The notes beneath the pieces were generated by a model that had not been told where the DNA came from, ran no database searches, and saw only the letters and a list, made by a program, of their open reading frames with translations. Made by a program: the position numbers and the translations under genes. A DNA stretch of 29,954 nt. It comes from CAYYNP01 sp964472545. GTDB lineage: Bacteria > Planctomycetota > Planctomycetia > Pirellulales > Thermoguttaceae. Each line of letters starts with the position of its first letter. The first letter of the stretch is position 1. Shown here piece by piece: positions 1-8,135 of this stretch. The stretch lies in assembly GCA_964472545.1 (NCBI GenBank), contig CAYYNP010000098.1:1-29954 (forward strand), in the 5' to 3' direction.

Positions 1-1
1 G

Positions 2-985
2 CCCGACCATTGGCACGTGCTGCCGGCGATCCACGCCTGTCAGGCCGGCAAGGACGTCTACCTTGAAAAGCCGCTGAGCTTGACGATCCGTGAAGGACGC
101 GTGCTGGTCCGCGCGGTGCGGAAGTATGGCCGCGTATTGCAGACCGGTAGCCAGCGGCGTTCGATGAAGTATCATCGGCTGGGCTGCGAGATGGTCCGCA
201 ACGGACTGGCCGGCAAGATCCACACCGTGTTGATCGCAAACTACCCCAGCCCTTGGGAGTGCGGCTTGCCCGGGCAGCCGGTTCCCGCCGGGCTCGACTG
301 GAACGCCTGGTGCGGGCCGGCCGAGCCGGCGCCGTATCACGACGACGTCTTTATCCAGCGGTCGAACCCGGGCTGGATTTCCTTCCGCCCGTACTCCGGC
401 GGCGAGATGACGGGCACCGGCGCCCACGGCTTCGATCAGATCCAATGGGCCTTGGACACCGACGACACCGGGCCGGTCGAGGTCTGGTGCGAGGGCGGCA
501 AGCTCGAAGCGCCTGTCTACGCGCAATCGGAAGATCGCAGCCGGGGCAACGCGGCGTGTAGCCGCAATCGCCGCGTGCGGATGCGAATGGCCAACGGGAT
601 TGTCATTCGGCTCGAGGAGGGCGAGTCGGCCGCCGGGGCCACGTTTGTCGGCGACAAGGCCAAGATCCGTATCGGCAACAACACGCTGGATAGCAATCCG
701 CCCGAATTGGTGAAGAGCCCGCCGGCCGACATGAAGATCCGCCTGCCGGTGAGCGACAACCACATCCAGAACTGGTTCGATGCCATCAAGACTCGCAACC
801 GCCCGATCGCCGACGTCGAGATCGGCCACCGCTCTGCCATCCTCTGCCACCTGGGCAACATCGCCCGCTGGATCGGCCGGCGGTTGCGCTGGGACCCGGT
901 AACCGAGACCTTCCCCGGCGACGACGAGGCCAACGCGCTGTTGGATCGGCCGCGGCGGAAGGGGTTTGAGTTGCCGGAGGTGTGA
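2..985 (+). CDS. Gfo/Idh/MocA family oxidoreductase, 5'-truncated by window edge
   Basis: NAD(P)-dependent oxidoreductase of the Gfo/Idh/MocA family, which typically oxidises or epimerises sugars and inositols; the substrate cannot be told from sequence. The frame is open from base 2 to the stop at 983-985 and the reading P-D-H-W-H-V-L begins inside the Rossmann domain, so the N-terminal dinucleotide-binding glycine motif lies upstream of the window. The diagnostic E-K-P-L-S segment follows about 20 residues in, and the later G-A-H-G-F-D-Q-I-Q-W stretch contains the family's conserved catalytic His/Asp region. The GTG at 17 is only an internal Val codon. Many planctomycete paralogues are secreted, but the signal peptide region is not visible here. 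It lies upstream of an unrelated DNA-binding gene and near sulfatases, consistent with carbohydrate catabolism. Confidence 0.9.
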   Translation, partial: PDHWHVLPAIHACQAGKDVYLEKPLSLTIREGRVLVRAVRKYGRVLQTGSQRRSMKYHRLGCEMVRNGLAGKIHTVLIANYPSPWECGLPGQPVPAGLDWNAWCGPAEPAPYHDDVFIQRSNPGWISFRPYSGGEMTGTGAHGFDQIQWALDTDDTGPVEVWCEGGKLEAPVYAQSEDRSRGNAACSRNRRVRMRMANGIVIRLEEGESAAGATFVGDKAKIRIGNNTLDSNPPELVKSPPADMKIRLPVSDNHIQNWFDAIKTRNRPIADVEIGHRSAILCHLGNIARWIGRRLRWDPVTETFPGDDEANALLDRPRRKGFELPEV

Positions 986-1238
986 GGAGTGGTGGGTGGT
1001 GAGTGGGGAGTTCGGAGTGGGGAGTGGGGAGTGGGGAGAGATGAACGCTGGCGTTCCGTCTCTCCCGGTCTATCTTGTTGATCCTGTAATCCTGTCTTCG
1101 CTTTTTCTCTACCCGTTCATCCCGCCTGCACACTGCCTGCCCACGTTGCCCTCTGAACGATTTGCCTGTAGAACTGAACGGTTCCAGCGGAGCGCGCGGA
1201 ACCAACCTCGACCCCAGTCACGGAGTCCCAAGAACGCA
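986..1238. repeat. Spacer with G-rich heptamer tandem repeat and potential G-quadruplex
   Basis: This 253-base gap contains three perfect copies of AGTGGGG (1016-1036) next to a fourth GGGG tract at 1005-1008, giving four G4 runs within 32 bases on the plus strand, which meets the usual pattern for a G-quadruplex. A dyad GAACGC-TG-GCGTTC sits at 1043-1056, and GGTTCC/GGAACC (1180-1185 and 1198-1203) could form a weak hairpin just ahead of the next gene. An open frame runs through the gap from the previous gene but its codons look non-coding. No promoter is obvious. Confidence 0.55.
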
Positions 1239-2414
1239 ATGGACCCGCTAACTGGAATACGCCTTAGGGATGCTACGCTCGAAGACGTCGAACGTCTCGT
1301 GTCCGATGGCATACCAGAGGGCCTGCACATCGATTACAAGCAGGAGTTGCATCTCGACAAGCCCAAACAGAAGAAGGAGTTCCTCCGCGATGTAGCGGCG
1401 TTTGCCAACGCGGAAGGTGGACTCTTGGTGTACGGTGTCGAGGAAGACCGGGATTCCGACGGGCAACCGACTGGTGTTCCGAAGACGGTTTGTGGTACGC
1501 CGTTGGACAATCCGGACAAGGCTGTCCAGTCAATGGAGAACCTGCTCAGAGACTGCATCGACGAGCGCTTGCCGTCTTATGAACTACAACCACTTCCCAC
1601 TCCCGGAGGCAATTACGTCGTTCTCATGCGCATTCCGTCGAGCCTTAGATTGCCACACATGGTTACGGCCGACGGAGAGCGGAGATTCTACATGAGAATG
1701 AATGCCGGTAAGCAGCCCATGAGCACGGCCCAATTGCGAGACGCGGTCATGAAGACGCAAAGCATCGAAGAACGCGTTCAAGCGTTCGTTGACGATCGAC
1801 TCGAACGACTCTCCAAGCTGGGACGTGGTCGCCCCTACTGGGCTCTGCATTTGGTTCCCCTGATTCGCACCGCGGGCTCCATTGATGTTACTCGAGACGA
1901 GACTGTCCAAGTACTCCGAGGGATGTGTGCGGCAATCGGGGGCAGCCCGCAGCACTGCCTTGAAGGCTACATGTTCTTCCAGTACGACTCTGAGGGCTCC
2001 AGTAGCCACGCACTTGTCTTTCGTCACGGTGCAATCGAGTTCTTCGACCAGCAATCTGCCTCTCTTCAAGAACCGGAGAGTTACTTCTCCTCCGCAACTG
2101 TGCATTCGCTGGCTAGCCGCTGTTTGAGGGAGGGTCTCGCAGTCTACGAGAATGGGCTGCTGTCTCCGCCGCTGGCTGTCTGTCTCACGTTTGTCGGACT
2201 TGAGGGCTATTGGCTATCCGAGTCCGCTTCTCGGAACAGTCTGGCTGGGCCTGCCGAACCGATATCCAGTGCCCCGGTTGTCGTAACGGATGTGGCTTCT
2301 GATCCGAATTCCGTGCTGAGACCTTTCATGGATGTTGCGTGGAACGCGTTTGGGCAAGCACGTTGCTCTGCATATGACGACGACGGCAACTACATAGGCT
2401 ACCGGCGGCGTTAG
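1239..2414 (+). CDS. AlbA_2 (Schlafen-type) putative DNA-binding protein
   Basis: A 391-residue protein whose N-terminal ~150 residues fit the AlbA_2/Schlafen AlbA domain: E-G-L-H-I-D-Y-K-Q-E near residue 27, then a helix ending in A-A-F-A-N-A-E-G-G-L-L-V-Y-G-V, the usual core of this nucleic-acid-binding fold. A short R-F-Y-M-R-M-N-A-G motif near residue 150 is also typical. The remaining ~230 residues are unrecognised and have no clear membrane segment or catalytic motif. The frame is open from 966, but I chose ATG 1239 because the domain starts right after it and the upstream part translates repeat DNA; the ribosome site is weak. Its third codon positions look less GC-rich than its neighbours, suggesting acquisition. 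The stop lies 4 bases from the stop of the convergent sulfatase. AlbA_2 proteins include transcription regulators and some defence-associated factors; the role here is unknown. Confidence 0.75.
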   Translation: MDPLTGIRLRDATLEDVERLVSDGIPEGLHIDYKQELHLDKPKQKKEFLRDVAAFANAEGGLLVYGVEEDRDSDGQPTGVPKTVCGTPLDNPDKAVQSMENLLRDCIDERLPSYELQPLPTPGGNYVVLMRIPSSLRLPHMVTADGERRFYMRMNAGKQPMSTAQLRDAVMKTQSIEERVQAFVDDRLERLSKLGRGRPYWALHLVPLIRTAGSIDVTRDETVQVLRGMCAAIGGSPQHCLEGYMFFQYDSEGSSSHALVFRHGAIEFFDQQSASLQEPESYFSSATVHSLASRCLREGLAVYENGLLSPPLAVCLTFVGLEGYWLSESASRNSLAGPAEPISSAPVVVTDVASDPNSVLRPFMDVAWNAFGQARCSAYDDDGNYIGYRRR

Positions 2415-2418
2415 CCAC

Positions 2419-4020
2419 TCACCGCTTTGGCATCGCCAACGCGCGGAACTCACTCATCCGTTGCAGCCAAGCCTGCTCGAGACGTTGAACCTTCTCGGGA
2501 TGTTCTGCGGCAAGATTCTCCGTCTCCGCGCGGTCTGTCGACAGATCGTACAACTCCCACGGTTCCCCCTTCGCCGCGACCAGCTTCCAGTTGCCGATGC
2601 GGATGGCCCGGTTGCCTTCGTGGAGCCACCAGAGGTCGTCGTGGGGCACGCTGCCGTCGCGGGCGAAGGCGGGCACGAGGCTCTTGCCCGGAGGCGGGGG
2701 AACCGGTTTGTCGCCGATTGTCGAGAAACGTTTCCCGCCGGCGAGTTCGAGGATCGTCGGCACCAGGTCGATCACGTGGCCCGGGTTGTGGCGTAGCTCA
2801 CCGCGGGCGGCGATGCCGCGGGGCCAATGGGCGACCAGCGGCGTGGCGATGCCGCCTTCGTGGACCCAGGTCTTGTGGCGGCGAAACGGCGTGTTGCACG
2901 CCGTCGACCAACCAGGCCCGAGGCAGAGGTACGTCGCCGCCGAGCCGGGCGCGGCCGACGGGTCGTGGCCGTCGTCGCGGACCATGATCTCGGCGCTGGC
3001 ACCGTTGTCGGAAAGAAACAGGATCAGCGTGTTGTCGAAGACCTTCATCGCACGAAGCTGCGTTAGCACTCGGCCGATCTCGCGATCCGTGCGGTCGATC
3101 ATCGCCGCGTGGATCGCCATCTTGGTCGCCTGAAACTCGCGCTGTCGGTCGGTCAACTCGTTCCACGGCAGCGGCCGATTGACTTCGCCGGGGCCGAGCT
3201 TCTGAAGGGCATCGGGAAAGTGATACGGCGGGCCGACGTCGCGTTCCACGTCCGATAGCCCGGTGGTGACGATCCCCATCTCTTGGATCCGCCGCCAACG
3301 CGCCGTGCGAACGGCGTCCCAGCCCTTCAGGTACCGCTGGCGGTATCGGGCGATGTCTTCCGGCAGTGCGTGCAGCGGGAAGTGGGGCGCGGTAAACGCC
3401 AGGTAGTGGAAAAACGGCCGGTCGGCGTGGTGCTTCGCGTGTTCTTTCAAGCAGCGGATGGCGTGATCGGCGATCGCGGTCGTGGCGTAGTAGTCGGTTC
3501 CCGGTTCGATCGGTGGCAGCTTGCGATCGTCTTCGTGATGGACTTTGGGGTTGAAGAAACGGCCCTGGTCGCGGAGGTAATACGAGCGGTCGAAGCCGTT
3601 CTCCAGCGGCATCCCGTCGATATGCCACTTGCCCGAGTGATACGACCGATAGCCCGCCGGGCCGAGCATCTTCGGCAACAGCGGAGCCCAATCGGGCCGA
3701 CGGCCGCCCCCGCCGCTGCGGATGCCGGGCAGCACGTCGCGGCGAACTTGCTGGGCGTAGTAGCCGGTCAGCAACGCGGCACGCGTCGGCCAGCAGCGGG
3801 CCGTATTGTAGAACTGCGTAAACCGCAGCCCACCGGCAGCCAGCCGGTCTAGATTCGGCGTCTCGATCTCGCCGCCGTAGCAGCCCAGATCGGAGAAGCC
3901 CAGATCGTCGGCCAGAATGACCAACACGTTGGGCCGTTCGGCAACCGCCGACGACGACGGGCAGAGCAGCCAGATGGCCAGTAGCGGAAGAAGGCATTTC
4001 ATCATCGTCGGTGTTCCCAT
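2419..4020 (-). CDS. Secreted family S1 sulfatase (arylsulfatase type)
   Basis: A 533-residue sulfatase that hydrolyses sulfate esters, probably on a polysaccharide, outside the cytoplasm. The N-terminus has a hydrophobic signal peptide (residues 7-27, likely cleavage after S-A-V-A). The alkaline-phosphatase-like fold shows its Ca-binding pair D38-D39 in I-L-A-D-D-L-G, the formylglycine motif C76-W-P-T-R80 followed by A-A-L-L-T-G, a catalytic Lys in S-G-K-W-H, and the second metal site F-L-S-D-N-G. C-x-P-x-R marks the Cys-type sulfatases matured by anSME or FGE; the radical SAM gene at 22237 could be the maturase. The start is supported by GGAGG nine bases upstream of the ATG, favoured over the Met codons at residues 6-7. 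The gene is divergent from a second sulfatase. Sequence style is close to the large S1_4-type group, but the subfamily is my estimate. Confidence 0.95.
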   Translation of the reverse strand: MGTPTMMKCLLPLLAIWLLCPSSSAVAERPNVLVILADDLGFSDLGCYGGEIETPNLDRLAAGGLRFTQFYNTARCWPTRAALLTGYYAQQVRRDVLPGIRSGGGGRRPDWAPLLPKMLGPAGYRSYHSGKWHIDGMPLENGFDRSYYLRDQGRFFNPKVHHEDDRKLPPIEPGTDYYATTAIADHAIRCLKEHAKHHADRPFFHYLAFTAPHFPLHALPEDIARYRQRYLKGWDAVRTARWRRIQEMGIVTTGLSDVERDVGPPYHFPDALQKLGPGEVNRPLPWNELTDRQREFQATKMAIHAAMIDRTDREIGRVLTQLRAMKVFDNTLILFLSDNGASAEIMVRDDGHDPSAAPGSAATYLCLGPGWSTACNTPFRRHKTWVHEGGIATPLVAHWPRGIAARGELRHNPGHVIDLVPTILELAGGKRFSTIGDKPVPPPPGKSLVPAFARDGSVPHDDLWWLHEGNRAIRIGNWKLVAAKGEPWELYDLSTDRAETENLAAEHPEKVQRLEQAWLQRMSEFRALAMPKR

Positions 4021-4221
4021 GTTACGTTACCTCCACGAGCAGACGATAGTCACCGCATGCGCCGACAAGGCTGCCCGCAATTGTAGGGCACTGGGACGTG
4101 CTTGAAAACGACGGCCGTGTCCCATTGGCCACCTTCCATTGGACAAGGTCTCTGGGCAGATGTAGACTCGTGTCACCTGCGCGTTGTCTCTGAATGCCGG
4201 CTACCGTCGAGGATCCACATA
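4021..4221. promoter_or_regulatory. Divergent intergenic region between two sulfatase genes
   Basis: This 201-base space must hold the promoters for both sulfatases. On the plus strand TTGGAC (4139-4144), an 18-base spacer and TAGACT (4163-4168) form a weak sigma70-like pair; no clear operator palindrome was seen. The frame of the downstream sulfatase stays open back to 4102, but that stretch lacks a signal peptide and good start signals, so I treat it as untranslated leader. Confidence 0.3.
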
Positions 4222-6051
4222 ATGCGTCGCTACGGCTGCGTCCTGTTGAGCCTGCTTCTGTTGACTATCTCTGCCACCGCGGCTGCGGCGGAGCCGGTCA
4301 ACCTGCTGATCATCACGGTCGACGACATGAGTGCCGACTCGATCGGGGCGTTCGGCTGCAAGCTGCCCGACACGACGCCCAACATCGACCGGCTGGCTGC
4401 CGAGGGGCTGCGATTCGCCCACGCCCACGTGCAGGTGGGCAACTGCATGCCGTCGCGAAACGTGATGTGGTCGGGCCGCTATCCGCACAACAACGGCGTG
4501 GAAGGCTTCTATCAAGTGAAGAATCCCGGCTATCCGCATCTGGTCGATCTGATGCGCCGGGCCGGCTACTTCACGGCCATTCGACACAAGGTATCGCACT
4601 CGACGCCCTATCATCCGTACGCCTGGGATCTCGTGCTCGACACCTTGCCCGACGGCACCAAGGCACACATCAAGGACCCGGTTTCGTACGGCGTTTCCAC
4701 GGCGCGGGGCATTCGTGCGGCGAACGAAGCGAACAAGCCGTTCTGCCTGGTGATCAACATCGCCGATCCGCACAAGCCGTTTCATGCGCAGGCCCGCGCC
4801 GGTGAGACGATCCCGGACCCGCACGCGCCGTCGCGCGTTTTCACGCCCAACGAGCCGCCCACGCCCGGCTTTCTTTTCGAGGACCCTGTGGTGTCGAAGG
4901 AACTGGCCCATTACTACTCGTCGGTGCGGCGGGCGGACGACGGTGTGGGGCATATTCTCAAGGCGCTCGGCGCCTCCGGCAAGGCCGGCAACACGCTGGT
5001 GATGTTCCTCTCCGACCACGGCATGCCGCTGCCGTTTGCCAAGACACAACTCTACCACCACAGCACCCACACGCCGCTGATCTTCCGCTGGCCGGGCGTG
5101 ACGCGGGCGGGGAAGATCGACTCGGAGCACATGGTCTCGGCCGTCGATTTCCTGCCCACGCTGCTGGACGTGATCGGCTCGGCGCATCCGCAGGGTATCG
5201 ACGGGCGATCGTTCGCGCTGCTGTTGAAAGGGGAACCGCAGGACCGGCGCGATATGGTCATCAAGGAATACAACGAAAACGCCGGCGGCTCGCGCGATCC
5301 GATGCGGGCAGTACAAGCCAAGCGGCTGCTCTATCTCTTCAACCCCTGGTCCAACGGCGAGCGCGTGATGGCCACCGCCACCACCGGCACGCCGACTTAT
5401 CGCCGCATGGCACAATTGGCCGAAACGGATGACGCGCTGGCTGCCCGGCACGATCTGTATCAGCACCGGGTGGTCGAAGAGCTTTACGATATCCAGAACG
5501 ACCCCGACTGCCTGGTGAACCTGATCGAGGCCCCCGCCCAGCAGGCGGAACTCGCCCGATTGCGCAAGGCGCTCGAGACGTGGATGGTCGCAACCGGCGA
5601 TCACATGCTGCCCGTATTCCGCAAGCGCGACGATCCGGCGGTCGGCGAGGCGTACGTGTTGCAGAAAGAGGCCGAGGCGGCCCAGCGGCGGAAGAAGCGA
5701 AGCCGGCCGGCGAGGCAAGGAACCAATAGCGCAGCGAGGAGACGAACGGGCTTGATCTCGCCGCAGTGGCCCGCTTTCGTCACTGCGGGCGAGCCGATTA
5801 CCGTTTCCATACGCCATCGCGTGGGAGCCGCGTTGGGCGAGCAACCGGTCCATGTCACGCTGAAGGTCGGCACGGACGCCCGGCGCGTCGAACGCAAGGT
5901 GGTGAAGGTCGCCGGCGAAGGTAGTACCGACGTCACGTTCGACGTTCCCGCCGCCGTACCCGACAATGTCGTGCAGTTCGCGGCCTTCATCGGCAAGGAC
6001 TACGCCGGCAGCCTACAGCACGTGCAGAGCGGGCCGGTGCCAGTGCGCTGA
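4222..6051 (+). CDS. Secreted family S1 sulfatase with basic linker and C-terminal extension
   Basis: A 609-residue sulfatase. ATG 4222 is preceded by a GAGGA ribosome site eight bases upstream and starts a clean signal peptide (hydrophobic 6-20, cleavage near A-A-A-A-E). The catalytic features are D34-D35 in T-V-D-D-M, the formylglycine motif C75-M-P-S-R79, and a second metal site F-L-S-D-H-G. The layout with N-N-G after the active site is reminiscent of heparan N-sulfatase-like S1_8 enzymes, but I cannot assign the substrate. After about residue 490 comes a strongly basic linker (R-R-K-K-R-S-R) and then about 100 residues with beta-strand character (P-I-T-V-S-I-R, V-H-V-T-L-K-V, S-T-D-V-T-F-D-V), an added domain possibly for substrate or surface binding. 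The PL11 lyase follows 77 bases downstream, so the two may be co-expressed, although a 13-bp stem-loop sits between them. Confidence 0.93.
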   Translation: MRRYGCVLLSLLLLTISATAAAAEPVNLLIITVDDMSADSIGAFGCKLPDTTPNIDRLAAEGLRFAHAHVQVGNCMPSRNVMWSGRYPHNNGVEGFYQVKNPGYPHLVDLMRRAGYFTAIRHKVSHSTPYHPYAWDLVLDTLPDGTKAHIKDPVSYGVSTARGIRAANEANKPFCLVINIADPHKPFHAQARAGETIPDPHAPSRVFTPNEPPTPGFLFEDPVVSKELAHYYSSVRRADDGVGHILKALGASGKAGNTLVMFLSDHGMPLPFAKTQLYHHSTHTPLIFRWPGVTRAGKIDSEHMVSAVDFLPTLLDVIGSAHPQGIDGRSFALLLKGEPQDRRDMVIKEYNENAGGSRDPMRAVQAKRLLYLFNPWSNGERVMATATTGTPTYRRMAQLAETDDALAARHDLYQHRVVEELYDIQNDPDCLVNLIEAPAQQAELARLRKALETWMVATGDHMLPVFRKRDDPAVGEAYVLQKEAEAAQRRKKRSRPARQGTNSAARRRTGLISPQWPAFVTAGEPITVSIRHRVGAALGEQPVHVTLKVGTDARRVERKVVKVAGEGSTDVTFDVPAAVPDNVVQFAAFIGKDYAGSLQHVQSGPVPVR

Positions 6052-6058
6052 TTATGGA

Positions 6059-6090
6059 CCTTGTTCCCAGACTCCAGTTTGGGAACGAGG
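6059..6090. repeat. Stem-loop repeat between sulfatase and lyase
   Basis: A 13-base-pair stem (6059-6071 with 6078-6090, two G-T wobbles) closes on the six-base loop CTCCAG. The core is GTTCCCA/TGGGAAC. It starts eight bases after the sulfatase stop and 38 bases before the lyase start. There is no U-tract, so it may act as an mRNA processing or stability element rather than a classic terminator. From memory, similar LVP-x-LQ-x-GN-encoding stem-loops recur in many bacterial genomes, which would make it a dispersed repeat. Confidence 0.7.
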
Positions 6091-6128
6091 GGATATGGCG
6101 GCAATTGCGTGCAAGCGAGGATGGGAAG

Positions 6129-7976
6129 ATGAGCACGGCGTTCTCTGCGATGGTCGTGACCGCGTCTCTGCTGATAGTTGCCGGCGAAGCACCCGCGCAA
6201 CGTCAGATGGAGCATCTTGGCCGTGGCGTGGTGGCGGTTCGCCGAGATAGCGCCACGGCGTTCGTCAGTTGGCGGATGTTGGCGACCGACGAGGATCGGA
6301 TCGCGTTCAACCTCTATCGTGCGACCGGGAACGAAGCCCGCGTTTGCCTAAACGACCGGCCGATTGCCGGAGCAACGAATTTCGTCGATCGCGGCGCCGA
6401 CCTGAGTCAGCCAAACGCGTACTTTGTGCGGCCGATCCTCAATGAACGAGAATCGGACGCAAGCCGTCCGTTCACATTGCCGCCCAACGGGCCGCTGCGG
6501 CCGTACCTGGAAATCCCGCTGCGCACTCCTCAAGGCTACACGCCGAACGACGCCTCGGTCGGCGATCTCGACGGCGACGGCGAGTATGAGATCGTGTTGC
6601 ACCAAGCCGGCCGAAGCCGCGACAACTCGCAGAGCGGGACCACGGATCCTCCGCTTTTGGAGGCCTACCGGCTCGGCGGCAAGTTCCTTTGGCGGATCGA
6701 CCTGGGACACAACATCCGCGAAGGGGCCCATTACACCCAGTTCATGGTCTACGACCTCGACGGCGACGGGCGCGCCGAGGTGGCCTGCAAGACGGCCGAC
6801 GGTACGGTCGACGGCCAAGGCAAGGTGATCGGCGACGCGGCGGCCGACTATCGCGACGCGCGGGGTTACGTCCTCGAAGGGCCCGAGTTTCTCACCGTCT
6901 TCGACGGGCAGACCGGCGCCGCATTGTCGACCGTCGATTACGTGCCCGCCCGAGGCGACGTCCGTGACTGGGGCGACGACTACGGCAACCGGGTCGACCG
7001 CTTTCTGGCATGCATCGCCTACATCGACGGCCGGCGGCCCAGCCTGGTCACCTGCCGCGGCTATTACACCCGGGCGGTGCTGGTGGCGTGGAATTGGCGA
7101 GGCGGCCGCTTGCAGCGTGTGTGGACCTTCGACAGCGACGACGGCACGCCGGGCCATCGGGCGTATCGCGGCCAGGGCAACCACAATCTCAGCGTCGGCG
7201 ACGTCGACGGCGACGGCAAGGACGAGATCGTCTACGGGGCCTGCGCGATCGATCACGATGGCACCGGGCTGTATACCACCGGTATGGGACACGGCGACGC
7301 GATGCATCTGTCCGACGTCGATCCGAGCCGGCCGGGGCTGGAAGTCTTCGCCATCCACGAAAACCCGCCCCATCCACACGGCGCCAACCTGCGCGACGCC
7401 CGCACCGGCGAGGTGCTCTGGGGGAAGCGGGCCGACGACGTGGGGCGGGGCGTGACGATGGACGTCGACCCACGGCATCCCGGCTACGAGTGCTGGGCAG
7501 CCGGCGGTGGGTTGCGGGGGCTGTGGAATTGCCACGGGGAGCAGATTTCAGAGAACAAGCCCCGATCGTGCAACATGGGCATCTGGTTCGACGGCGACCT
7601 GCTCCGCGAGGTGCTCGACGGCGTCACCGTGAGCAAGTGGGACTATCGCAACGAGCGCGAGGTCCGCTTGCTCTCGGCCGAAGGCTGCGCGGCCAACAAC
7701 GGCACCAAGGCGAACCCGTGCCTTTGTGCCGATATCCTGGGCGATTGGCGCGAGGAACTTGTGGTTCGCACCAACGACGGCAAGCATCTGCGGATCTACA
7801 CCACGACCATCCCCACAACGCATCGGCAGTACACGCTGATGCACGACCCGATCTATCGGCTCAGTGTGGCCTGGCAGAACGTGGCCTACAACCAGCCGAC
7901 GCAACCGGGGTTCTACATGGGCCACGGGATGGAGGCGCCGCCGCGTCCGGCGCTACGGACGGATACTCGGCAGTAG
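6129..7976 (+). CDS. PL11-type rhamnogalacturonan lyase
   Basis: A 615-residue secreted enzyme predicted to cleave rhamnogalacturonan I (the rhamnose-galacturonate backbone of pectin) by beta-elimination. It resembles the YesW/YesX (PL11) family: after a signal peptide (residues 1-24, ending A-P-A-Q) come Q-M-E-H-L-G-R-G-V-V-A-V and an FnIII-like N-terminal domain, then the beta-propeller with repeated calcium loops D-L-D-G-D-G-E (two near residues 140 and 205) and D-V-D-G-D-G-K (near 360), and the H-G-D-A-M-H-L-S-D motif. Start ATG 6129 was chosen because GAGG sits eight bases upstream and the signal peptide begins there; the frame is open to 6054 but that part is the stem-loop repeat. A marine-type pectin or related sulfated rhamnan is a plausible substrate given the two adjacent sulfatases; that is inference. 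Confidence 0.93.
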   Translation: MSTAFSAMVVTASLLIVAGEAPAQRQMEHLGRGVVAVRRDSATAFVSWRMLATDEDRIAFNLYRATGNEARVCLNDRPIAGATNFVDRGADLSQPNAYFVRPILNERESDASRPFTLPPNGPLRPYLEIPLRTPQGYTPNDASVGDLDGDGEYEIVLHQAGRSRDNSQSGTTDPPLLEAYRLGGKFLWRIDLGHNIREGAHYTQFMVYDLDGDGRAEVACKTADGTVDGQGKVIGDAAADYRDARGYVLEGPEFLTVFDGQTGAALSTVDYVPARGDVRDWGDDYGNRVDRFLACIAYIDGRRPSLVTCRGYYTRAVLVAWNWRGGRLQRVWTFDSDDGTPGHRAYRGQGNHNLSVGDVDGDGKDEIVYGACAIDHDGTGLYTTGMGHGDAMHLSDVDPSRPGLEVFAIHENPPHPHGANLRDARTGEVLWGKRADDVGRGVTMDVDPRHPGYECWAAGGGLRGLWNCHGEQISENKPRSCNMGIWFDGDLLREVLDGVTVSKWDYRNEREVRLLSAEGCAANNGTKANPCLCADILGDWREELVVRTNDGKHLRIYTTTIPTTHRQYTLMHDPIYRLSVAWQNVAYNQPTQPGFYMGHGMEAPPRPALRTDTRQ

Positions 7977-7985
7977 ATCCGGACC

Positions 7986-8085
7986 GGGTGGCTGGGATCG
8001 ACGCACGAGGAACGAGTGCGGAGCCCCCAGTGTGCCACGCCTGGGGGCTCGATGCTCGTCCCTCGCATCTCGACCCCAGCCACCC
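7986..8085. repeat. 100-bp palindromic element, family A copy 1
   Basis: An imperfect palindrome bounded by GGGTGGCTGGG (7986-7996) and CCCAGCCACCC (8075-8085). The centre is a perfect 10-bp inverted repeat GAGCCCCCAG (8021-8030) / CTGGGGGCTC (8041-8050) with a 10-base loop. The arms match along nearly their whole 44-bp length. It starts ten bases after the lyase stop, between convergent genes, so it may end transcription from one or both sides. Relatives lie at 28931-29046 and, inside a gene, at 10078-10157. Confidence 0.85.
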
Positions 8086-8093
8086 GTCGTTGC

Positions 8094-8122
8094 GCCGCCG
8101 TGCCGGCGGCGGCTAAACGGCG
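8094..8122. repeat. 29-bp GC-rich repeat, copy 1 (direct repeat flanking the dehydrogenase gene)
   Basis: Starts GCCGCCGTGCC and ends GGCTAAACGGCG. It matches 11954-11982 in the same orientation at 28 of 29 bases. Internally GCCGCCG and CGGCGGC can form a small hairpin. It lies 14 bases past the stop codon of the minus-strand dehydrogenase gene and could be part of its terminator. Confidence 0.8.
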
Positions 8123-8135
8123 AAGCGGTACTTGT

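Noticed and set aside
1180..1203. Possible integron attC-like hairpin before the AlbA_2 gene
   Set aside because: Only a 6-bp GGTTCC/GGAACC pair with a 12-base loop; the conserved attC core sites are not present.
966..1238. Upstream extension of the AlbA_2 frame
   Set aside because: It overlaps the end of the oxidoreductase gene and G-rich tandem repeats; its residues do not resemble protein-coding sequence.
4201..5853. 550-codon open frame on the minus strand
   Set aside because: Fully antisense to the second sulfatase, whose catalytic motifs are clear.
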